Shown: positions 1 to 8,342, counted from the stretch's first letter. The stretch: 37,012 nucleotides of DNA from Accumulibacter sp. (GCF_023806635.1 NZ_JAMTDQ010000010.1:1-37012), one strand, 5' to 3'. Program-made: numbers and translations. Notes: a model not told the origin generated them from the sequence alone.

Positions 1-47
1 GGGTACATCTGACGGCGTCCCGCGAGCGTGCAGAGCGGATCGGAGGT

Positions 48-69
48 CCCCCCCCCCCCCCCCCCCCCC
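48..69. repeat. Poly-C homopolymer, 22 bases
   Basis: An uninterrupted run of 22 C follows GGAGGT. Tracts of this length are prone to slipped-strand change in length and to sequencing or assembly error. No gene start lies close enough in the window to show a phase-variation role; the nearest credible gene begins almost 500 bp downstream. Confidence 0.9.
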
Positions 70-410
70 GGTTTGATGACCGTTTCTGCATCCTGACGGC
101 ATCATCGCCGGTGGTCTCCGTTCACGGCAGCGTCATTTCTGCGCGCGAGCCAGGGACGGCGTTGCGCGTAACCTCGCCCCGGTTCCGGCAGGGCGAGGCA
201 TCGTCATCCGCACTGCACGTCCGGCCCCGGCCGCATGCCGCAAGCCGTCAGACGCCGCCAGGCAGCCAACCGGACGCGCGAGGTCGCTGCCTGTGAGGCC
301 GGGCACGACAATCAGCCACGGAACCGCGATGTCGGAAATTATTACACCATGGGATCAAGGAAGGCGCGAGATGAGCTCGCAAGCTGTTTTCTTACAATAT
401 GTTGCGACAT

Positions 411-427
411 CTGGCACGCAATATGCG
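411..427 (+). promoter_or_regulatory. Sigma-54 (RpoN) type -24/-12 promoter
   Basis: The sequence CTGGCACG (411-418), a four-base spacer, then ATGCG (423-427) closely matches the sigma-54 consensus YTGGCACG-N4-TTGCW. The invariant GG (413-414) and GC (425-426) are exactly 12 bases apart. It lies about 135 bp upstream of the PEP-CTERM gene at 563, leaving a leader of roughly 125 bases. PEP-CTERM genes of floc- and biofilm-forming Betaproteobacteria are known to depend on RpoN with the PrsK/PrsR pair, which supports the assignment. The activator site was not identified. Confidence 0.65.
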
Positions 428-562
428 TTGTTTCCGGTTGGGTGCCATGCGCAGACCTGGGAGCTAGCAGGAAAGTCCGGGCCTACCACGGAGCATTCGT
501 ATGCAGGGTTCCATGTTAAGCCCTGGCGGTATTCACATTCAGTTTCTGAAAGGTTAAAAGTC

Positions 563-1246
563 ATGAAGAAAACTCTCCTCGCAGTGGCGCTGGCGACTGG
601 TCTCGTTTCGGCGGCACAAGCGGCGGTAACGGTCAGCGCGTCGAACGGCGTGCTGCAAACGACGTCCGGTCTGACCGGGTTCACCACCCTGGGCGACAAC
701 ATGGACGGCATGCAGATCACCGCCACCTTTGCCAGCGGCGCGGTGCAAACCGCGACCTGGGCTGACGGCGCCTCCACCTGCGGCCAGGCGAGCGGCACCG
801 GCTGGAATGTGGCCATGTGCGGCGATACCTTCAGCCAGCCCTGGACGCTGACCAACCTGCTCACGGACGCGATCAACTCCGTCCGGTTCGACGGCAAGCC
901 TGGAAGAACCGTCTGGGACCGCTCTGCTCCAGCCCCGGGAACTCCGGGCTCGGCCAATGGCGGCGATTTCGCATCGGCTTCGTCGCTGACACTCGGTGCC
1001 GCTTATACCGACATTCTCGGCGTGACGCCGAACGCTCCGGTCGGTGACGTCTATACCGTCCTGAACCTGACGATCCAGGGGGGCCTTGCCGCTGCCAGTT
1101 CGACCGCGCCGCCCGCAACACTCGTGTTCACCATGGACGCCGACAACGCGACGACCGACATCGTCACGGTCCCGGAACCCGCCTCGGTGCTCCTCTTGGG
1201 ACTCGGCCTGGTGGCTGCCGCCGGCGGCCGTCGTAGGAAGGTCTGA
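563..1246 (+). CDS. PEP-CTERM sorting-signal exported protein
   Basis: Exported protein of 227 residues, probably surface or matrix associated and processed by an exosortase. The start at 563 gives a clean signal peptide (MKKTLLAVALATGL, ending near SAAQA). The C-terminus is a textbook PEP-CTERM tail: VPEPAS, a hydrophobic helix (VLLLGLGLVAAA) and a basic end (GGRRRKV). The middle, residues 25-200, is rich in Thr, Ser, Ala and Gly with two Cys (about 73 and 84); I recognise no named domain in it. The gene stands alone between a sigma-54-type promoter (411-427) and a strong terminator (1268-1296). The frame stays open upstream to 293, but that part has no signal peptide. Known for the class: substrates of exosortase/archaeosortase-like enzymes. 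Inferred: a role in extracellular matrix or floc formation. No exosortase gene is in the window. Confidence 0.9.
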   Translation: MKKTLLAVALATGLVSAAQAAVTVSASNGVLQTTSGLTGFTTLGDNMDGMQITATFASGAVQTATWADGASTCGQASGTGWNVAMCGDTFSQPWTLTNLLTDAINSVRFDGKPGRTVWDRSAPAPGTPGSANGGDFASASSLTLGAAYTDILGVTPNAPVGDVYTVLNLTIQGGLAAASSTAPPATLVFTMDADNATTDIVTVPEPASVLLLGLGLVAAAGGRRRKV

Positions 1247-1267
1247 GTCTCCGACTCGTCGCCGCGG

Positions 1268-1296
1268 AAAGGGCCGCTCGAACCGAGCGGCCCTTT
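1268..1296 (+). terminator. Rho-independent terminator after PEP-CTERM gene
   Basis: A perfect inverted repeat: AAAGGGCCGCTCG, loop AAC, CGAGCGGCCCTTT, a 13-bp stem with a 3-base loop, followed by a pyrimidine-rich TCTTCTTCC tract. It begins 22 bases after the stop codon. This is the clearest terminator in the window. Confidence 0.88.
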
Positions 1297-1607
1297 CTTC
1301 TTCCTTTCTTCTTCCTGAGTGCGGGCCGAAGGGGCAGTCGTGCGCTGTCGGATCTGGTCCTCGTTGTTCTGCGCCAGCCAGACCGCGGACTACCGGCGGA
1401 GGTCTTGCGCCGCTGTCGTCGCCGAGTTGAGCGCGCCGCACACTGCCAGGACGACCCTGGTGGTGTCACCTGATGTCACCGCGAAACGGCCCTGACATGA
1501 CGCAGCGCCGAGCGAGTCGGCCGGGGCGAGAATGGACCCATCCTCCCCGCGTGCCGCCAGAACCCGCCTGACGAAGATGCAGGATCGTCACCGATGCCGG
1601 CTGCGGC

Positions 1608-1811
1608 TCACTGCCGCGACACCAGCACGAGCACATCGACGAATTCCATCGCATCAGCCTCCACCCGAACAAACCCCGTCATCAGGTCGCGCGGATCGAA
1701 AGCGAGGTAGAGGAAAGCCGGGAGGTCGCGGAAGAGGTTGGGCGGCAGGTCAGCGCGGAGGTGGTCGAGCACAGGTATGAGAGCGGCCCGGAGCTGAGTG
1801 CCGGAATGCAT
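1608..1811 (-). CDS. Possible small hypothetical protein
   Basis: A 67-residue reading frame starting with MHSGTQLRAALIP and ending VDVLVLVSRQ. Its composition, with alternating hydrophobic and acidic segments such as ADLPPNLFRDLPAFLYLAF, looks more protein-like than the other frames in this gap. The start at 1811 was preferred over a GTG at 1844 because it is an ATG with a weak purine-rich site (CCAGGC) just before it. I do not recognise the family. It could be the tail of a decayed gene or chance. Confidence 0.3.
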   Translation of the reverse strand: MHSGTQLRAALIPVLDHLRADLPPNLFRDLPAFLYLAFDPRDLMTGFVRVEADAMEFVDVLVLVSRQ

Positions 1812-1947
1812 GCCTGGCTTCGCCCGGCTGACCCGCCGCGCCACCCCGACTGCCGCAAGCTTGCGCCTCCCGTCCGATGCTTACCCCCAGCCGGCCGGCC
1901 AACGGCAGCGAAACTCCGTCAGGCGACCCGATGCCGTTGGTGGCTGC

Positions 1948-1975
1948 CTGACTGCTGGCGTGGATCGTCTACAAT
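1948..1975 (+). promoter_or_regulatory. Sigma-70-type promoter
   Basis: CTGACT (1948-1953) and TACAAT (1970-1975) with a 16-bp spacer resemble -35 and -10 hexamers (4/6 and 5/6). The site lies about 45 bp upstream of the start at 2019, a natural distance. It is likely to drive the small membrane protein and possibly the lytic transglycosylase behind it. Confidence 0.55.
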
Positions 1976-2018
1976 GCCGGCTCCGCCTGATTGCCAGGAC
2001 CGCACCACAAGGACATCG

Positions 2019-2411
2019 ATGAAGCGCAGCCCGCAAGGCACCCCCCTGACAACGCCCGGCGGCGGGCTGCTCGGCCGCGTCCTGACGATGCTCGCCGGCG
2101 CCGTGCTGTTGATCGCCGCCTTCATGTTCTCGCTCGTCGCGCTCGGCGTGCTGGTGATCGGCGGCGTGCTCGTTTACGTCTACCTGCACTGGAAGACCCG
2201 CCACCTGCGCCGGCATGTCGAAGAGCAGATGCAGGAGGCGATGCGGCAGCGCGAACGACGCGACGGACGGGTGATCGAGGGCGAAGTGCTGGGCGGTGCC
2301 GAATATGAGCGGCGGTCCGGCACGTCCGCCACCGACCCCGCAGCCGAACGACTGCCGCGGCCCGCTGACGGACACGCTGCCGACGATGCACGCGGTGACG
2401 GGGCGCGCTGA
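2019..2411 (+). CDS. Small membrane protein, unknown function
   Basis: A 130-residue protein. Residues 19-55 form a long hydrophobic segment (LLGRVLTMLAGAVLLIAAFM, then VALGVLVIGGVLVYVYLHW) that probably makes two closely spaced helices or a hairpin. After it comes a strongly charged helix (HLRRHVEEQMQEAMRQRERR) and a Gly/Ala/Asp-rich tail likely to be disordered. The start at 2019 was chosen because an AAGG lies 7 bases before it and the hydrophobic part then sits near the N-terminus; the same frame is open upstream to 1761 without protein character. A promoter (1948-1975) precedes it, and the transglycosylase starts 55 bases downstream, so the two may be co-transcribed. I do not recognise a named family. 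Confidence 0.65.
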   Translation: MKRSPQGTPLTTPGGGLLGRVLTMLAGAVLLIAAFMFSLVALGVLVIGGVLVYVYLHWKTRHLRRHVEEQMQEAMRQRERRDGRVIEGEVLGGAEYERRSGTSATDPAAERLPRPADGHAADDARGDGAR

Positions 2412-2465
2412 CGACCCGCGGCCCTGCCCTTCCCTCCGACCTCTCTCGTGCTCCAACGTCCGGCC

Positions 2466-3716
2466 ATGAAGACTGCTCGCCTTGCCCTCCTCGCCAGCCT
2501 CAGCCTCGTCGCTGGCCAGATCGCCGCCGAAACCGCCGCTGCCGGCGACCGCTTCGCGCCCTGCCTCGCCGGTCTGCGCGCCGACGCGGCGGCGAGAGGC
2601 GTCGCGACGACGAGCTTCGACCGCCTGACCAAGGGGCTGGAACCCGACATGAGCGTCCTCGAGCTGCTCGATTACCAGCCGGAGTTCCGCACGCCGATCT
2701 GGGACTACCTGGCCGCCCTGGTCGACGACGAGCGGGTCGCCGACGCACTGGCGATGCGGCAGCAATGGGCGGCGCCGCTCGCCGCGGCGGCCGAGCGCTA
2801 CCGCGTCGATGCCGACACGGTGATCGCCGTCTGGGGCGTCGAGAGCAACTTCGGTCGCAGTTTCGGCAAGCGGCCGTTGCTCACCTCGCTCGCCACCCTC
2901 TCCTGCTACGGAAGGCGACAGGTGTTCTTCCGCGGCGAGTTCATCAGCACACTGAAGATCCTCGACGCCGGCGACATCGCGCCCGAGCGTCTGGTCGGTT
3001 CGTGGGCCGGCGCCTTCGGCCACACCCAGTTCATGCCCTCGACCTTCCTGCGGCTCGCCGTCGATGGTGACGGCGACGGCAGGCGGGACCTGATCGACAG
3101 TGTTCCCGACGCCCTTGCCTCGACCGCCAACTTCCTCAACAGGGCCGGCTGGCGCCAGGGCGAGCCCTGGGGCTACGAGGTCCTTCTGCCAGCCGGTTTC
3201 GATGCCGCCGTCGCCGGCAGGACCAACAAGCGGCCGCTGTCCTACTGGAGCGAGCGCGGGCTGCGCCGGGCCGACGGACAGCCGCTGCCGGCGACCGCCA
3301 CGCCGGCCGGACTGCTGCTGCCGGCCGGCCCGCGCGGCCCGGCCTTCCTCGTCCTGCGCAACTTCGACGTCATCTACAGTTACAACGCCGCCGAGAGCTA
3401 CGCTCTGGCGATCGCCCACCTTGCCGACCGCATCAGGGGCGGCAAGCCCTTCGTCACACCCTGGCCGACCGACGACCCCGGCCTCTCGCGCCGCGAGCGG
3501 CGCGAACTGCAGACGCTGCTCGCCGCCCGCGGCCACCCGATCGGCGAGATCGACGGCATGATCGGCGCCAACTCGCGGCAGGCGATCCAGGCCGAGCAGA
3601 AGCGGCTCGGCATGGCAGTCAATGGCCGTGCCGGGCAGAAGCTGCTGCAGGCCCTGCGTGCGCCGGCGGCTGCCGGGCAGGAGGCGGCGCCCGATCCCGG
3701 CGGCAGCAGCCGATGA
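2466..3716 (+). CDS. Lytic murein transglycosylase, MltB-type with peptidoglycan-binding domain
   Basis: Periplasmic enzyme of 416 residues that would cleave the MurNAc-GlcNAc bond of peptidoglycan with formation of 1,6-anhydroMurNAc. The signal peptide spans residues 1-21 (MKTARLALLASLSLVAGQ, ending near AAE). The catalytic domain (about 25-325) has the family-3 motif GVESNFGRSFG with Glu126 as the catalytic acid, and AGAFGHTQFMPSTF, typical of MltB. The C-terminal part (about 345-400) is a PG_binding_1 domain (GEIDGMIGANSRQAI). There is no lipobox cysteine, so it is probably soluble periplasmic rather than a lipoprotein. The start at 2466 was chosen over 2448 because it gives the signal peptide directly. 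The length matches the MltB_2 subfamily. Family assignment is secure; the physiological role (wall turnover or machine insertion) is open. Confidence 0.92.
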   Translation: MKTARLALLASLSLVAGQIAAETAAAGDRFAPCLAGLRADAAARGVATTSFDRLTKGLEPDMSVLELLDYQPEFRTPIWDYLAALVDDERVADALAMRQQWAAPLAAAAERYRVDADTVIAVWGVESNFGRSFGKRPLLTSLATLSCYGRRQVFFRGEFISTLKILDAGDIAPERLVGSWAGAFGHTQFMPSTFLRLAVDGDGDGRRDLIDSVPDALASTANFLNRAGWRQGEPWGYEVLLPAGFDAAVAGRTNKRPLSYWSERGLRRADGQPLPATATPAGLLLPAGPRGPAFLVLRNFDVIYSYNAAESYALAIAHLADRIRGGKPFVTPWPTDDPGLSRRERRELQTLLAARGHPIGEIDGMIGANSRQAIQAEQKRLGMAVNGRAGQKLLQALRAPAAAGQEAAPDPGGSSR

Positions 3717-3785
3717 ACCCTGGCGCCATGGCTGCCGCGGCCGCGCGAGCGCCGCTGCGCGCGCTCGCCGACTGACGGCGAAGCG

Positions 3786-5108
3786 ATGGCAACCGCCCCA
3801 CCCCGCAGCGACGGCGACATCCAGGAGGGCGAAATCGCCATCGTCGCGTCGCAGTTGCGCCCCGGCGTGCACGTCCGCCTGCCGATCCCCTGGATGGCGC
3901 ACCAGTTCCTGTTCAGCTCCTTCGTGATCGCCGACGAGGAACAGGTCCGGCTCATCGCCGCCATGCGGCTGCCGGAGGTTTTCTGCGACCCGCGCCGCTG
4001 CCGGGTCGAGCCGCTGCCGCGACCGCCCGAGGTCGCGGTCGACCCGCCGCCGACTGCCGACACCGCCGCCGAGCAGGCTCGCCTGGCGGCCGTGACGGCG
4101 GCGGCCCTGGCCGAGAAGCAGGAGCGCAGCCGCGTCATGCAGCGTCTGCGCGAGGGCCTCGACAAGGCACAGAAGCTGTACCTCGGGGCGGCGACGGCGG
4201 TGTCGGGCGCGCTCCGCGACCTGCCCGCACGCCCACAGGCGGCGGTTGCGGAAGTACTCCGCCTCAGCGCCGACTCGACGGCCGCGCTCCTCGGCAACAC
4301 CGACAGCGCGCTCGTGCTGATCGCCGAAAGAGCGCACGACGACCGGCTCGCCGCGCACTCGCTGGCGGTGATGACGCTCGCCCTGCTGATCGGCAAACAG
4401 GCGCGGATACCGCCGGCCGCCTTGCCGGCGATCGCCAGCGGCGCGCTGCTGCACGACATCGGCAAGTTGCAGATCAATCCGGCGATCCTGCGCAGCAGCG
4501 AGCGCAACCGCCACGAGGAGGCGATCTACCAGTCGCACTGCGGCAGCGGCCACGACGCGGCAAGGCGCGCCGGAACACTGCCGCAGCTCGTGCTCGACGC
4601 GATCCGCCATCACCACGAACGCTTCGATGGCCGCGGCTTCCCGGATCGACTCGGCGGCAACGCGATTCCGCTCACGGCACGCATCGTCGCCATCGCCAAC
4701 CGCTTCGACAACCTCGTCAATCCGCTCGATCCCCGACGCGCGCTGTCGCCGTCGGAGGCCCTGTCGGTCATGTGGACCCGCGAACGGTCGGCCTTCGACG
4801 AGCAACTGCTGCAGTTCTTCATCCGCGCGATGGGCGTCTACCCACCGGGATCGATCGTCCGGCTGACCGATGGCCGCATCGCCGCCGTCGTCGCCGCGGC
4901 AGCGGCCGACAAGCCGCTCCTGCCGACGGTCATGGTCTACGCGCCGGAGATTCCACGCCAGCAGTCGCTCATCATCGACCTGGCGCAGGTCGACGGCCCC
5001 GCCATCGAGCGTGCCCTGCGTCTGCAGGAACGCAGCGCCGAGGAGCTCGACTACCTGCTGCCGCGACGCAGGATCAACTGGTGCCACCTGGCGGAGCGGC
5101 GATGCTGA
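3786..5108 (+). CDS. DUF3391 / HD-GYP domain protein (putative cyclic-di-GMP phosphodiesterase)
   Basis: Cytosolic protein of 440 residues. The N-terminus (about 14-75) resembles DUF3391, common in front of HD-GYP domains (LRPGVHVRLPIPWMAHQF). An alanine/charged helix follows, then an HD-GYP domain (about 170-340) with the HD pair at His223-Asp224 (LLHDIGK), the HHE cluster at 276-278 and the DG.G motif at 281-286. The GYP triad reads G-F-P, so the hallmark Tyr is Phe; many active members vary there. The expected activity is hydrolysis of cyclic di-GMP, inferred from the family. The last 7 bases overlap the ABC ATPase start at 5102, so the two are probably translationally coupled. This suggests nucleotide second-messenger control near the transporter. 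Confidence is high for the domains and moderate for the activity. Confidence 0.88.
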   Translation: MATAPPRSDGDIQEGEIAIVASQLRPGVHVRLPIPWMAHQFLFSSFVIADEEQVRLIAAMRLPEVFCDPRRCRVEPLPRPPEVAVDPPPTADTAAEQARLAAVTAAALAEKQERSRVMQRLREGLDKAQKLYLGAATAVSGALRDLPARPQAAVAEVLRLSADSTAALLGNTDSALVLIAERAHDDRLAAHSLAVMTLALLIGKQARIPPAALPAIASGALLHDIGKLQINPAILRSSERNRHEEAIYQSHCGSGHDAARRAGTLPQLVLDAIRHHHERFDGRGFPDRLGGNAIPLTARIVAIANRFDNLVNPLDPRRALSPSEALSVMWTRERSAFDEQLLQFFIRAMGVYPPGSIVRLTDGRIAAVVAAAAADKPLLPTVMVYAPEIPRQQSLIIDLAQVDGPAIERALRLQERSAEELDYLLPRRRINWCHLAERRC

Positions 5109-5764
5109 CGGTCTCCGGCCTCGCCCGGCGACACCGCCAGGCCAGCCGCGCGCTGTTCACCGACATCGCCCTAAGCGTCGCCGCCGGCGAGATCGTCGCC
5201 CTGGTCGGCGAGTCGGGGATCGGCAAGAGCACCCTGCTCAACTGCATCGCCGGCCTCGACACGCCGGACAGCGGCTCGATCGCGATCGGCTCGCCGGCGG
5301 TGGACATCGTCCGCCTCGACGAGGCCGCGCGGGCAGCGCTGCGCGCGCGCAGCATCGGCTTCGTCTTCCAGGCCTTTCATGTCCTGCCGACGCTGACCGT
5401 CGCCCAGAACATCGGCGTGCCGCTGCTCCTCGCCGGCGTACCGCCGGCCGAACACGCGCCGCGCACGCTGGCGCTGCTCGACGGCGTCGGCCTGCCCGGC
5501 TTCGCCGACCGCTGGCCGGCCTCGCTCTCGGGTGGCGAGCTGCAGCGCGTGGCGATCGCCCGCGCCCTGGTGCATCGGCCGCGACTGATCCTCGCCGACG
5601 AGCCGACCGGCAACCTCGACCCGCGCACCGCCGGCCAGGTGCTGGCGCTGCTGCTCGAGCGCGTCCGCGAGCAGGGGGCGAGTGCGCTGATCGTCACCCA
5701 TTCGCGGCACGTTGCCGAGTCCTGTGACCGCATCCTGACGCTGACCCCGCAGGGGCTCGAATGA
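5102..5764 (+). CDS. ABC transporter ATP-binding protein, LolD/MacB/YbbA type
   Basis: ATPase subunit of 220 residues for the permease that follows. Walker A is GESGIGKST with Lys42, the signature is LSGGELQR (142-149), Walker B is LILADEP with Asp166 and catalytic Glu167, and the switch histidine is in VTHSRH. Length and motifs fit the LolD/MacB/YbbA group, which powers FtsX-like permeases (lipoprotein release, macrolide or peptide export, envelope mechanotransmission) rather than small-solute import. The start at 5102 lies inside the end of the HD-GYP gene, and the stop overlaps the permease start (ATGA at 5761-5764), so the three are translationally coupled. The frame is open far upstream but has no protein character there. 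The substrate cannot be told from sequence. Confidence 0.93.
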   Translation: MLTVSGLARRHRQASRALFTDIALSVAAGEIVALVGESGIGKSTLLNCIAGLDTPDSGSIAIGSPAVDIVRLDEAARAALRARSIGFVFQAFHVLPTLTVAQNIGVPLLLAGVPPAEHAPRTLALLDGVGLPGFADRWPASLSGGELQRVAIARALVHRPRLILADEPTGNLDPRTAGQVLALLLERVREQGASALIVTHSRHVAESCDRILTLTPQGLE

Positions 5765-8271
5765 GGACACTCGCCGCCTGGCTGGTCCGCGCCCAGTTCC
5801 GCAGCCGGCGGGCGGCGACGCTGCTGTCGATGCTGGCGATCGCCCTCGGCGTGGCACTCGGCTACTCGATCCACCTGATCAATGCAGCGGCCCTCGCCGA
5901 CTTCGCGCGCGCCATGAAGACCGTCCAGGGCGAGCCCGACGCCGTCATCGCTGCCCGCGACAGCGCGGGCAGCGTGCCGCTGGCGCTGCTCGACGAGATC
6001 GCCAGCGATCCGGCGGTGCTCATCGCCGCGGCGGTGATCGAGACCCGCGTGCGGGTCGGCAGCCTGCGCACGCCGCTGCGCCTGATCGGCATCGACATCT
6101 TCAGCGCGCCGGCCCTGATGCCCGCCCTGCTGCCGCGCGCTGCCGATCGAGAGGCGGCCGGCGGCATCCTCGATGGCGCGCTGTACGCCTCGCCAGCCTT
6201 GCTCGGCGAACTCGGCCTGCAGGCCGGCGCGACGCTGACGCTGCTGCGCGGTGACCAGCGCTGGTCGGCGACGATCGGTGGCGACCTGCCCGCCGCCGGT
6301 CGCGACGACCTCCTGCTGGTCGCCGACATCGCCTGGGTGCAGGAACACTTCGGCCCGGCCGACGCGGTCAGCGAGATCCGCGTCCGGCTGGCGCCCGACA
6401 GTGATGCGGCCGGCTGGCAGGAGCGCGTCGCCGCGCGCCTGCCGCCGGCCCTGCTGCTGCGCGTGGCAGCGGACGACGGCGAGCGCGCCTCCAACCTGTC
6501 GCGCGCCTACCGCGTGAACCTCAACGTGCTCGCCCTCGTCGCCCTGCTGACCGGCGCCTTCCTCGTCTTCGCCACCCAGCTCACCGCCGTTGCGCAGCGC
6601 TCGACGCAGTTCGCCCTGCTCGGCGTCCTCGGCCTGCCGCCGCGCATGCGCCTGCTGCAGGTGCTGCTCGAGGGGCTGGCGATCGGCGTGCCGGGCGCGC
6701 TCTTCGGCCTCGTCCTCGGTTACGCGCTGGCGCTGGCCTTCACCCGCTTGCTCGGTGGCGACCTCGGCGGCGGCTACTTTGCCGGCAACGTGCCGGTGAT
6801 CGTGCCACGGCTCCTGCCGACGGCCGGCTTCCTGCTCCTCGGCTGTGCCGCCAGCCTGGCCGGTGCCGCCTACCCGGCCTGGCTGAACCTGCGCCAGCCG
6901 CTCGTCGCAGCGCTCAACAACGGCTTCACCGCCGGCGCGCAGCAACCGCGCCGCCGCGCCCGGCAACTCCTGCTGCCGGCTGCACTGGCACTCCTCGCCG
7001 GCGGGCTGCTGCAGCTGCCACCGCTGTCGGGCGTCCCGCTCGCCGCCTACATCGCGATCGCGCTCGTCCTGTTCATCGGCGTCGCCGGCGCGCCGCTGCT
7101 GACGCAGGAGCTGTTCGGCCGCGTCGCCGGCCTGCGGCTGCCGGCGCCGCAGCGCATCGCCCTGCAGAACGTCGCACAGGCGCCTCTGCTGGCGCAGGTG
7201 GCGGCCAGCGGCCTGATCGTCAGCTTCGCGCTGACCGCCAGCATGGTGATCATGGTGTCGAGCTTCCGCGTCGCGGTGGACCATTGGCTCGACCATGTCC
7301 TGCCGGCACCGCTCTACCTGCGCGGCAAGGCCAGCCCGCTGCCCGAGGAACTGCTGACGGCACTGGAGCGCGCCGATGCCCCCTTCCTGCGCGTCGAGCG
7401 GAGCGCCTACGCCAGCCTGACACTCGACCCGCGGCGACCGCCCGTGGCGCTGCTGGTGCGCGAACTCGATCGCCGCAACCCCGCCGCCCGCCTGCCGTTC
7501 ACCGGAGCGGTCCTGGTCCCGCCGGCGGCGATGCCGGTGGTCTGGATCAGCGAGGCGATGCAGGACCTCTACGGCATCGTCCCCGGGCAGTCGCTACGCC
7601 TGCCCTTGCTCGGCGGCGAGATCGAGGTTTTCGTCGGCGGCGTCTGGCGCGACTACGCACGGCAGTTCGGCGCCGTGGTGATCAGCCGCGACGATTATCA
7701 GCATCTCGGTGGCGACTTCCGCCCGAGCGATCTCGCGCTCTGGCCGCGGCCCGGCGAGGACGCCGCAGCCGGCAAGTGGCTGGCCGCACAGGCCGCCGCA
7801 CATGGCCTGGAATTCGCAACCAACGCCGCCATCCGGCAGTTGAGCCTGTCGATCTTCGACAAGCGCTTCGCCGTCACCTACGCCCTCGAGGCGGCGGCGA
7901 TGCTGATCGGCGTCTTCGGCCTCGCCGTCACACTCACCGCCAGCGTCTGGTTGCGCGCACGCGAGCTGGCGACGCTGGCGGCGCTCGGCTTCGACCAGCG
8001 CATGCTGCGCCACTCGCTGATGCTCGAAGGCGCGCTGATCGCCGGCATCGGCCTGCTGCTCGGCCTCGCCTGCGGCATCGCCATCGGCGCCGTGCTGACG
8101 CACGTCGTCAATCCGCAGGCCTTCCACTGGCGCATGCCGCTCGACGTGCCCTGGCTGGCCCTGCTCGCCGGCGCCGTCGCGACGCTGGCCGCGGCCGTCG
8201 TCGCCAGCCGGCAGGCAGCGCGCCAGGCGACGCGGCTGCCGCTGGCCGAGGTACTCGCCGGCAGCCAGTGA
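5761..8271 (+). CDS. FtsX-like ABC transporter permease (YbbP-like, 836 aa)
   Basis: Inner-membrane permease of 836 residues. It has an N-terminal helix (about 18-42), a large periplasmic region (about 45-245), a block of three helices typical of an FtsX domain (about 250-380), further helices in the middle (about 400-500), a second periplasmic region (about 510-705), and a final FtsX block (about 710-830) ending in a cytosolic tail. Two FtsX units on one chain are the layout of YbbP-type permeases, as opposed to single-unit LolC/LolE or MacB. It overlaps its ATPase by 4 bases. Members of this group are thought to handle hydrophobic or envelope-derived substrates; a specific substrate is unknown. 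The phenotypic link to the HD-GYP gene upstream is inferred from coupling only. Confidence 0.9.
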   Translation: MRTLAAWLVRAQFRSRRAATLLSMLAIALGVALGYSIHLINAAALADFARAMKTVQGEPDAVIAARDSAGSVPLALLDEIASDPAVLIAAAVIETRVRVGSLRTPLRLIGIDIFSAPALMPALLPRAADREAAGGILDGALYASPALLGELGLQAGATLTLLRGDQRWSATIGGDLPAAGRDDLLLVADIAWVQEHFGPADAVSEIRVRLAPDSDAAGWQERVAARLPPALLLRVAADDGERASNLSRAYRVNLNVLALVALLTGAFLVFATQLTAVAQRSTQFALLGVLGLPPRMRLLQVLLEGLAIGVPGALFGLVLGYALALAFTRLLGGDLGGGYFAGNVPVIVPRLLPTAGFLLLGCAASLAGAAYPAWLNLRQPLVAALNNGFTAGAQQPRRRARQLLLPAALALLAGGLLQLPPLSGVPLAAYIAIALVLFIGVAGAPLLTQELFGRVAGLRLPAPQRIALQNVAQAPLLAQVAASGLIVSFALTASMVIMVSSFRVAVDHWLDHVLPAPLYLRGKASPLPEELLTALERADAPFLRVERSAYASLTLDPRRPPVALLVRELDRRNPAARLPFTGAVLVPPAAMPVVWISEAMQDLYGIVPGQSLRLPLLGGEIEVFVGGVWRDYARQFGAVVISRDDYQHLGGDFRPSDLALWPRPGEDAAAGKWLAAQAAAHGLEFATNAAIRQLSLSIFDKRFAVTYALEAAAMLIGVFGLAVTLTASVWLRARELATLAALGFDQRMLRHSLMLEGALIAGIGLLLGLACGIAIGAVLTHVVNPQAFHWRMPLDVPWLALLAGAVATLAAAVVASRQAARQATRLPLAEVLAGSQ

Positions 8272-8336
8272 GCGGGCGCCGGACGCAGCAAGGCCGCTGA
8301 CGATCAACGACTGCCACCGCTGGCCCTGGGGTCACC

Positions 8337-8342
8337 TATACT
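8337..8342 (+). promoter_or_regulatory. Possible -10 element before the large secreted protein
   Basis: TATACT (8337-8342) matches the -10 consensus in 5 of 6 positions in an otherwise GC-rich 139-bp gap, 69 bases before the start at 8411. No good -35 hexamer is seen at the right distance, so the promoter may need an activator or be weak. Confidence 0.35.

Larger units (their letters stand above)
1..562. other. Intergenic region with poly-C tract and PEP-CTERM gene leader
   Basis: I see no convincing gene here. Open frames at 111-296 and 235-519 lack a ribosome site and any recognisable protein character. The open frame that runs into the PEP-CTERM gene from 293 is only the leader, because the signal peptide begins at 563. 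The stretch holds a 22-base C homopolymer (48-69) and, from about 340 onward, markedly more A/T than the flanking genes, which fits a promoter and untranslated leader. Confidence 0.6.
1300..2018. other. Largely non-coding region
   Basis: About 720 bp between the terminator and the next convincing gene. Apart from one doubtful minus-strand ORF (1608-1811) and a promoter near 1948-1975, I see no gene with plausible protein character. The many overlapping open frames here are what GC-rich non-coding DNA produces. It may hold decayed gene remnants. Confidence 0.5.

Noticed and set aside
293-562. 90-residue N-terminal extension of the PEP-CTERM gene
   Set aside because: It would bury the signal peptide internally, and the sigma-54-type promoter lies inside it.
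3717-3785. GCGAGCG/CGCTCGC inverted repeat as a terminator
   Set aside because: No T-run follows, and such pairs arise easily in GC-rich DNA.
1881-5087. 1068-residue open frame on the minus strand
   Set aside because: It is antisense to the transglycosylase and HD-GYP genes, has an Arg/Gly/Asp-rich composition typical of GC-rich shadow frames, and shows no domain motif.
5377-7296. 639-residue open frame on the minus strand
   Set aside because: Antisense to the ABC ATPase and permease; Gln/Arg/Glu-rich low-complexity sequence with no family character.
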